Shown piece after piece: positions 16,101 to 23,546 of a stretch of DNA of 23,546 bases. Each line of letters begins with the position of its first letter. The first letter of the stretch is position 1. The position numbers and the translations under genes are program-made. Source of the DNA: a virus. The stretch lies in IMG/VR virus record IMGVR_UViG_3300003690_000289, positions 1 to 23,546 of that record, one strand, 5' to 3'. Under the pieces are notes generated by a model that saw only the letters and a list, made by a program, of their open reading frames with translations, had not been told where the DNA came from and did not search any database.

Positions 16101-19100
16101 AAAATAGTTTTGAATTAACTGCCTCGCTGCCTTGGGTCTCCGGCTCAAACTTCCTCCAGTCAGCCAAGCGCATTTATACGGGGGCTGAAAGAACCAACAT
16201 TACTGGAGCACTCTTAAATCCCAGCGATGTTAAGGTGGCAGGCATCAAGGCTTGGACGAGAGCCTTAGATAACAATTCCCTTGATCAGCATGTGTTTGAC
16301 GTCGGAAACATGGGAATTTCTGCTTCTTATCAAAGCGTTTCGCCATTAGATTTGAATATCGGACACTACCTCGATGTGCCAAACGCCCGCATGCTGGCGC
16401 TCGACTGGAACTTTAATAATGTAAGTGGTGGATCAGATTCGTCTGGTAATTTCTATGTCACCGATATGAGTTCGGGTTCGGCACAATTAAGAGACAACTA
16501 CGGTTGGATTGGAAAAGAAACTGGCTATCAACACACAGGCTATGGCCACCATTTCCCAACTTCCACTAAGCAGGTAATCTCTAGAGAATTAGTAAATGCA
16601 TTTCAATTCGTGGATCCTGAACAAGCAATGGGATCTGATATGATCCAAATCTTATCTGACGACGATAAAGTATTTGGAGTTGAAGAGACAGTGCCGAGTT
16701 TCTATTACACCCTCGAAAAGAGCATGTACAGCGCAATTTCTGAAACCATGCTCGACTTCTTTGCGGGAGTTATTGACTTTAATAACCTCATCGGAGAGCC
16801 CGTAAATCGTTATCGTGACCGTTACAAGTCGCTGGAGAAGCTAAGAGAAGCTTTCTTCCGCAAGGTCACAACCAAGAGCGACATAGAAAAATACGTCGAA
16901 TATTACAAGTGGTTTGATGACACCATCTCCACTATTGTCGGACAAATGGTACCGGCCTCGTCTGAATTTGAAGGCGATGTGATGAACACAATCGAGAGTC
17001 ATGTCCTCGAAAGAAACAAGTATCAAACAAAATTCCCCACTCTTGAGTTTGTTGAACCCGATCTAGATGTGGCTATGCAGGGTGTGAAGCCTTCAATGTA
17101 TCCATGGCAACAAGGCTCTTCTACTATCAAAGGCTCTCCCCATTCAACCAAACAACATCTTTTATTCTGGCAACAACGAGCGCTAAGGAGTTCCGCAGAA
17201 ATAACGTCAGGCGATGCTACCGTAGATGCACAGAGAGAAATCTATCGCAAAGTCATTTATTCTACTCCACATATGAGTCAAAGTTATCCAGTTGCTTTCA
17301 CCAAAGCCGGCGCAGTATACAAGCCGGAGGAATTTGCACGTCGAACTTTTGGACAACCTTATGTCTTGACCATTACTAAGCCCACTGGTTCGAACTCCAT
17401 AGGCGGTGGTGTTAACTTTGAACCTCACAAGAACATTGCATTTACCTATGATGCGGTGAAGCCATTTGGCCCTGTAAATACTGCGGGAGGGATTTTTGTT
17501 CCACAAAACGTCTTATTCGCCAATACTGAAGATTTAGTAGGCCTTCAGAAATTGGATATGACGGATGGAAACCCGACCGATAAGAAGATCAAGAGAACTA
17601 TTAAGGTTCAGCACGGCAGAAATTGGGAGAATGGCGCCGGCTATTTTAATGTTAAATCTTCCATGGCTTTCCCTTTCAATATCATGAGTTCGTCGGTTGT
17701 AAGCGGATACAACAAAGAAGTAATCGACCGAGTAACAGGCAATATTTCTATCACAAACCTTCATAACGATGTGTATGGTGACAATATGGAAATCCCCCTC
17801 CAGGGTCCATTTACTGATTACGCAGTTGGTGGTCATCAATCTCGTCATGTGAGAGTTAATACTGGCTCTGCTGCAGGTGTTACTGACGATTTTAGAAGTC
17901 GTCCAGAAGCTTGGAAGCTTCTCCTAGGAAAGTGTGAGAACGTGACAGGCGCTCTTGGAATGGTCTCTGTAGACTATCCATGGCCCGAAATGGGACAAAA
18001 TCCAACTTCATCTGAAGGTACAGTTACATTAAGTGCCAACGCATCTGCCGGAGATTACGTCACAGTGGGCGATGGGGATACAACAGTTAAATTTGAAATT
18101 CCTTTTGAGAATACGAAAGCAACCAACTTTCCGAATTCTGATTGCCCCAGCATCCAGGTCGGGGGCACTAGTGCACCTAACGCAGACGAACTTTATGAAT
18201 TAGATCAGTGGACAATTTCGGGGTGGATACGTCTTGACCCCGCCGGCGGGGGGAGCCGTACAATTTTTCAATGTGGTGCCACAGGTCAAACTCGCAATTT
18301 CTTGGTAAGATCGAATGCTAAATTAAGATACAGTTGCCAATGGTCAGATACTGTAGCGGGAGGCGGCACCCATGAGCACTATTGGGAAGCCACAACTGCT
18401 TTATCGGATTCAACATGGTACCACGTAGCATTGGTATACGATGGGACTACAGGCAGCAGCGATCCTGTGTTTTATATTGACGGCGCCGTGGATGCTATTT
18501 CGTCTGAATATTCTCCCGCACCATCAGGCTCTCTAGTGGCGTTCGCTGACGGCGCCAGAGCCCGTGTTGGCGGGTCACAAGGATCCTGCGCAGCCCTTAG
18601 ATTCGAGGGAGATTTAGATGAAGTCTCCATTTGGCAGTTAACGATGAGCGCCGCTGAGATTACAGAATTATATGCCACCGGATCTGTTCTAAATTTGTTC
18701 AACCACTCAGTTTATACAACTAATAATAGTAATTTATATTCTTGGTGGCGCATGGGTGATGATGCCAATGATGCCATCGATGGAACGGGTGAATATGATT
18801 TAGGAGAGAACTCTATCGTTGATCAAACGGGAAGAGCCAATGGAAATCCATGGGAGAACACCACCACCACTTTCGATACGGATGTTGTCGCCGGCACCGC
18901 CGGCGCCGCGGGCACTATTTCTTGGCCTAGGGGGGCTTCTACCAACGCGACAGCCATTAATTTTATGTGGGCTGTTGATGAGCAATATGTATCCGGCAAC
19001 TTATCTGTTACGGCTTCATATCCCGACGCGTCGTCCGGCGATGAAGTGATCACTCTTTATAACTCTAAATATGGTACTTCTACTGGCATTAAATTTATGA

Positions 19101-22100
19101 TGAACGGAGCCAAAGGAAACGTACCGCTGGTTAAATCAGGTGACAATATAGCTGTTTCTGGAATGGACGCTGGTCGTGATCCCAAGGTGATGAACTATAA
19201 TGTTCCAAGAGCGGTCTATTATAGAGATTTCATTGCCAAGCGCCCTGTAAATATTCGAAACATTCAAATGAAGACTGGCTCTACCATTCTCGGCAATTAT
19301 CAACATAATTATCAAGTGATAAGCACAGTAGGGGCCTTCTCCAATCCCAGAAGCTTTGTTGAGAATCAGCCGGCAATTCCTACCGTAATTACTAGCAAGC
19401 TTAATCTTTCCGGTACCGATATGGTTTCGACGTTGATGAATCTCAACCGCTCTAACGCACAATATCCCACCGATGCCACATTCCCCGCCGCATCCGCTAG
19501 CTATTTTAACTTTGATTTAGAATATACCGTAAATGCCGATACAGGCTCAGACAATAAGTCTGTCATCATCTCTCGCTTTGGTGCACCGGGCAGTAGAGAA
19601 ACGATGGCAAGAGCATTTCAAGATTTTAGATCGACCGAGTTCTCAGTTTATAACACTATCAATAATCGAAACCTTACGGTCCGACGACCAGCACAGGTAC
19701 CCTCCGGCACCATAACAATCACAAGCAGCCAAATTCGTGTAAATGATATTCATGGCAAAGATGTAGGGCTTAATCCACATCTTGCGCGCCACTCAGCACG
19801 TTTTGGCCGGAGCTATATTTACACCCCCGATCCCGGCGCCTCTTATGATCAAGCGCCCAACTTCCACAAAGTTAATCGCAACCCGCGCCGGCGAATTGTG
19901 TTAGCAGGCTATCCAACTGAAGAGAGCCATTCTAGTAATTATCAATTTGATAACTTTTATGTACAACATCAGATCCCACGTAATGATAAACAATATGCGT
20001 GGGTAACAGGCTCTATAGTTATGGAAGTGAGCGCAGACGGCCGACCCGATGAAAACGATTTCTTTACTAAGAATTACCAATTCTATGGGATGGCTCCCAC
20101 ATGGGGACCGCAAGCTGGTTTAAGGTCTAGCTCTGCCGAAGGTTATGTAGCTTTCTTCAATTATGTGACATCGAGTGCCATCCAACCACGGGCAGGAAGC
20201 AGTACCCCAACCGGCCGCTATACGCGTATTTCATCTCCCTTTGCCTCTGGCGGATTGTTACAAACTTTTGCGCTGAATACTTATACGCTTGATCCTCTAA
20301 CATCTTCCACCAACACACTTGGGTATCCTAATGATCTTCTGACAGCCGGCGGCCCAAAGTCCTTTTCTGTGGTGACCCCATGGGTAGCTTATACTAACTA
20401 TACTCTTTTGGATGCAGAACTCGCGTCCGCAGCGCAAGACATCACATGCTCCGTATCAGACACTCCTGCAATCCCCGGCAAAGCTTCTAATTATCTTAAC
20501 CTCTTGCTTACCCGACGTCGCAGCTATTTTGGCTGGAGTTGGACCGCCACTCGTCAACAAGACCATCCGATTCTGCGAAAAGAATATGAAGAGAATAGAA
20601 TTTCAGTCATATCTGCATCCAATGGCAATATCTCCCACTATCGACTGTCGCCGGTTTCCATGCGAGGGCGTCCAGTTTTGGCCAACTTTGATGATGCACG
20701 CGGCAACAGCACAACCCTTCGTATGACTCACAACAATGAAGAGATCTTTTTTAATGACAGAAATTTCAATAATGTTTTAGATATTTCTTTGGATCAGATC
20801 GTAACTCCTTATGAGCAAATTGTTCCTCTCCTTAGACAAGGAAGCGATTATCAATTAAATTGGGTATTGTATACTCAAAACGTTTTCCCGTCTCTCCGAA
20901 ATGCATTTTCGAGTTCGGTTACGAGCAAGCTCACTTACGCTAATAACTATTGGCGCACCTCACAAGCAAAAAGAATTATAACTGGTTCTCTAGGGGCCCC
21001 CACTGTCCCGGTGGTTTCTCCCCCCGGTGGAAACAATTTCCAACGCGGCGGACAAGGACTCAATAGTTTTGGAATAAACATTAGCCAAAGCTCATGGTTA
21101 TTAGATGCCTCACAAGATTTTTTGACGCGGACTACCGCCAGCGCACCGGCCGCCTCCGGGGTTAATTTGCCGGCACTGCGCTTTTTAGATCCTTCTGGTG
21201 AATTACAAAATCACTATATGTATGCTGCTCCGGACCCCGCCGCAAGCCACAAAGAAGCTGCCCGAGGTGTGGCTTGGGATCACACCATACCCGGCGCAAT
21301 TTATGCGCGCCCCCATTTCTTAGCCGGCGTAACATCGGTTGTATCCCCCACAGGAGTAAAGATCCCCGAAACTGGTTCGCTGACCTCTTCTTTCCCTATC
21401 ACTGGGTGTCTTCTTGGCCAAGTTTTTGGCGGCGAGGCGCTGTGGGAAGCCAACACACAAGCAGGCATCTTAGCCCCTAATCCCGCCGGCACAGCGTCTT
21501 ATATCTATGAACTTACCGCATCTAATCCTTGGTATGACACTTATAGTGATTTTGATGAAGAAATTAGGTTGGTTGCTAAAGATTATGCCATCGTACCTGA
21601 GTTCCGCATTAGCGATCATGTAAAAGATTATTTAAAAGATGGATTGTTTAACGAAAACAAATTCGATACATTTGGCATCCCAGGCACACTGCATAATAGT
21701 AGAACAGCTTCTTTCTTTAAAGAATATACCAATTCTGAATTTATGCAAGACTTCTTAAAAGTCAAAACTGATTCAGGCCTAAAGGGCGCCCAGATTAAAT
21801 TAGAATGTCACGCAATCATTAAATTTAATCCTTATAAAGATTTTTGGCCTGCCCAACGTACATTGAATATGGTATCGGAATTTTCAAGTTCATATATTGA
21901 TGGTATCAAAAATAGTTACAACCAAGGACAATATTCCGCTTATGCGTTAGCTACAAATTGGGATGTTGCTGGACTATCTCGACCCCTGTGGCAACCCTTC
22001 TTCGCCCCGGGAATTTTGTACAATACAATAAAATCAGGTATAGCAGTAGATTTCCCGGTAGTAACTGATCCTGAAAAAGTCCTGCGCCACGCACTTTGGA

Positions 22101-23546
22101 CGGGTAATACGCTAGACAGTGATAAATGGGAAGAAGCTGAAGATTTATGGGCCACCTGGGCCAAGGCTAGTGGTTCACTCGAAATCGCCGACGAATACCC
22201 GCTAGTGGAGCAAGCAGGTTGGAATAACACTGGCAGCTTTTTTGATATGCGCATTCCCTTCGAAGGAATCATAACGCCAGAAAAATATCTGCAAGAAAAT
22301 CAATTTGTAGATATGGAGGCACACCCCTCAGCCTCTCTCCCCTATGCCACTGCATCCTGGGCCGGCACCATTAACGCTCCCACTACCTATACTTTAATGG
22401 CGCGCAATTTCTTTGGAGCAACAGCCGAATTTTATCTTAAAGATGGTGAACCCACCAAACTAGAGTCAGGGATTATCGGAGAAGATCTACAGTTTGCAAG
22501 TGGCAGCATTTACGGCGCCCGCTTAAAAATGAGACGCTCTATGAAGGGCGAACGTAATTATGCAGGATCCTTTTATCCGATATACGCGGAAATGAGTGGC
22601 TCTGGACCATGGACTAATGACGGCGCCAAAAACATAGTTGGCGCGCAGATGATTACTACCACGGATCCTGATATCTATTCCGGCTTCTCTCCATCTTATG
22701 GATCTGGTTCCTATCCGGTACCTCAAGATCCCAATAATAATCCCGAATATCGCGAAACCTTTACAATGTATAGTCGCCCTACCGCTTTCGGTCCCTCTTT
22801 CGCCGGCCGGCCGTTTAGAACTGGGAGTTCATCCCGGGAATTTATTTCTGGTAGCGCATTTTCAGGCACGATGGACTGTTTTAATGGATATAACTGGGCA
22901 TATTCTCCGCCACCTTATCACGGTGAAGCCTGGGTCGACTTTATTTTCAAGCCCACTTCGTCGGTATCCTATAACCTCGAAAGGATTTTGGCAGAGACCC
23001 AAACTGTTTATTGGCGCGTTGATTCTGGGTGCCCTCTCTTCGGTTTCCGGGCCGGCCGCCAACTGAAAAGTCCGAATTACGGCGAAGCGACCAATGTAGA
23101 TACAGTCTTTTATAATGGCGAAACGCCCTTGGTAGCTGACTTTTCCAATGTTAGCCCAACTATTAGGGGTTACGCCAACCCAAGCGCAAAATTAGCATGG
23201 CCAGTATATGGCGGCAAGGTTATTAACGATAATGCGATGCAAATAAGTGCTAGTATAAATCTTTTTGGAATGGACAGCGTGTTCTTTGAAGAGAAGGATA
23301 AATTCGGTAATGTGATTGCACAACGAAATACTCCGATTGGTCAAAAATGGATCATCAAACCTAAATTTGAAACTCCTATGCTTAATTTTAATGATGAAGG
23401 CAGCCGCCCCATTACCAATACCGCAGGTACCTTAACTCTTCCCACTTTTGCTTCAGGAGCCGTACCCCGCGGCATGTGGCACCAGTTTGGAACTATTCCA
23501 GATTCTCCAGAAAAAGGAATCTTTCTTGAAATAGGCGATATCCCAC
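13130..23546 (+). CDS. Giant LamG-domain virion protein, putative adhesin/baseplate component (main frame, 3' partial)
   Basis: The frame opens after TAG 13127-13129 and stays open to the window end, more than 3,460 codons without a stop. The protein is recognisable from SFARFGSAYLYYKSSLERVL onward, before any start codon; the first ATG is 13316. It therefore depends on the 41-codon piece upstream or has lost its start. Order: a LamG-like jelly roll at about 13562-14620 with a second domain nested inside; a helical region (about 14900-15400); beta-rich stretches; a charged helical region (about 16800-17040); a second LamG-like domain (about 18186-18700); then a long beta-rich, aromatic-rich C-terminal half. 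There is no signal peptide or enzyme motif. LamG/ConA-like folds often bind glycans, so host or capsule recognition is plausible. The family resembles giants I remember from environmental phages encoded just after the gp6 region. Confidence 0.88.
13562..14623 (+). other. First LamG-like jelly-roll domain
   Basis: Hallmarks of a LamG/ConA-like lectin fold appear in order: FDTGVTVEFWLQ (strand with Trp) near 13571, GEWHHYAITIYN near 13866, DFYVDGRLND near 13923, and GSLDEFRFWKEKRSAQDIG near 14540. The last two are normally close together, but here about 400 bases of another domain lie between them. Function inferred from the fold: carbohydrate or surface binding. Confidence 0.75.
13985..14415 (+). 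other. Domain nested inside the first LamG fold
   Basis: Between DGRLNDTALG and the resumption of the LamG core (SSLEELTSKNMMGRLGALQY) lie about 140 residues of a different type. They are Ala/Thr/Gly/Ile-rich, with FSFTIPTSAGGENGATTIDL, then DKTDAEIATLIINAINGV, then SSDTQITLTVDKAGTSGNLS. The strand-helix-strand pattern repeats motifs common in phage structural proteins, but I cannot name the family. Confidence 0.6.
18010..18910 (+). other. Second LamG-like domain in a likely inserted cassette
   Basis: A short strand-rich lead-in (EGTVTLSANASAGDYVTVGD) is followed by a second LamG-like core. Its marks are LDQWTISGWIRLD near 18204, STWYHVALVYDG near 18411, PVFYIDGAVDA near 18465, and GDLDEVSIWQLTMSAAEI near 18609, then LYSWWRMGDDA near 18735. 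This is the textbook order for the fold. GC-rich patches sit within it (18238-18251 and 18888-18915). Confidence 0.75.
18238..18251. repeat. 14-bp perfect GC-only palindrome
   Basis: CCCCGCCGGCGGGG reads the same on both strands. It lies in frame inside the second LamG domain (encoding DPAGGG). With no loop it is a palindrome rather than a terminator hairpin, and it is not followed by a T-run. Confidence 0.6.

Noticed and set aside
1-23546. tRNA genes, CRISPR arrays, insertion sequences, and diversity-generating retroelement parts
   Set aside because: No cloverleaf-like segment, regular spaced repeats, transposase, terminal inverted repeats or reverse transcriptase was seen; coding genes fill nearly all the window.

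Overview
This window reads as a late structural segment of a tailed bacteriophage genome with a contractile (myovirus-type) tail. All recognisable genes lie on the + strand, end to end with overlaps or gaps of a few bases. The clearest anchors are a T4 gp25-like baseplate wedge protein (about 9255-9623) directly followed by a T4 gp6/baseplate J-like protein (9637-11433). Base composition leans towards AT, with local GC-rich patches. There is no RNA polymerase, integrase, tRNA, CRISPR or bacterial housekeeping gene to identify the host. From remembered family resemblance, the gene set looks like that of environmental, probably marine, T4-related phages; that is inference.

Layout. 3-182 is the end of an unknown small basic protein. 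179-478 is a 99-aa helical protein of unknown function. 471-1682 is a two-part protein: a virion-type N-terminal domain joined by a Pro/Gly-rich linker to an M15-type zinc peptidase, probably a tail-associated peptidoglycan hydrolase. 1687-1773 is a possible 28-aa acidic mini-protein. 1783-2772 is a Gly-rich putative virion protein. 2783-9268 encodes a 2161-aa structural protein. Then come gp25-like, gp6-like and a 533-aa beta-rich protein with a DNRLRE-like N-terminus (11433-13034). From 13024 to the window end runs a second giant gene (more than 3,460 codons, unfinished) with two LamG-like jelly-roll domains; its first 41 codons are out of frame with the rest.

How it works together (inference). 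The gp25- and gp6-like proteins would build the baseplate wedge. The M15 protein would cut cell-wall peptide cross-links during DNA entry. The two giants and the 533-aa protein, encoded next to the wedge genes, are best read as baseplate-peripheral or fibre/adhesin components, with the LamG domains as candidate glycan binders. I found no convincing internal promoter or terminator, so the block is probably read as one long late transcript with translational coupling.

The main points to re-check are the frame break at 13130-13146, a GC-rich island inside the 2161-aa gene, the nested and inserted domains in the LamG giant, and strong enrichment of GGCGCC. I saw no clear previously undescribed defence or mobile system.
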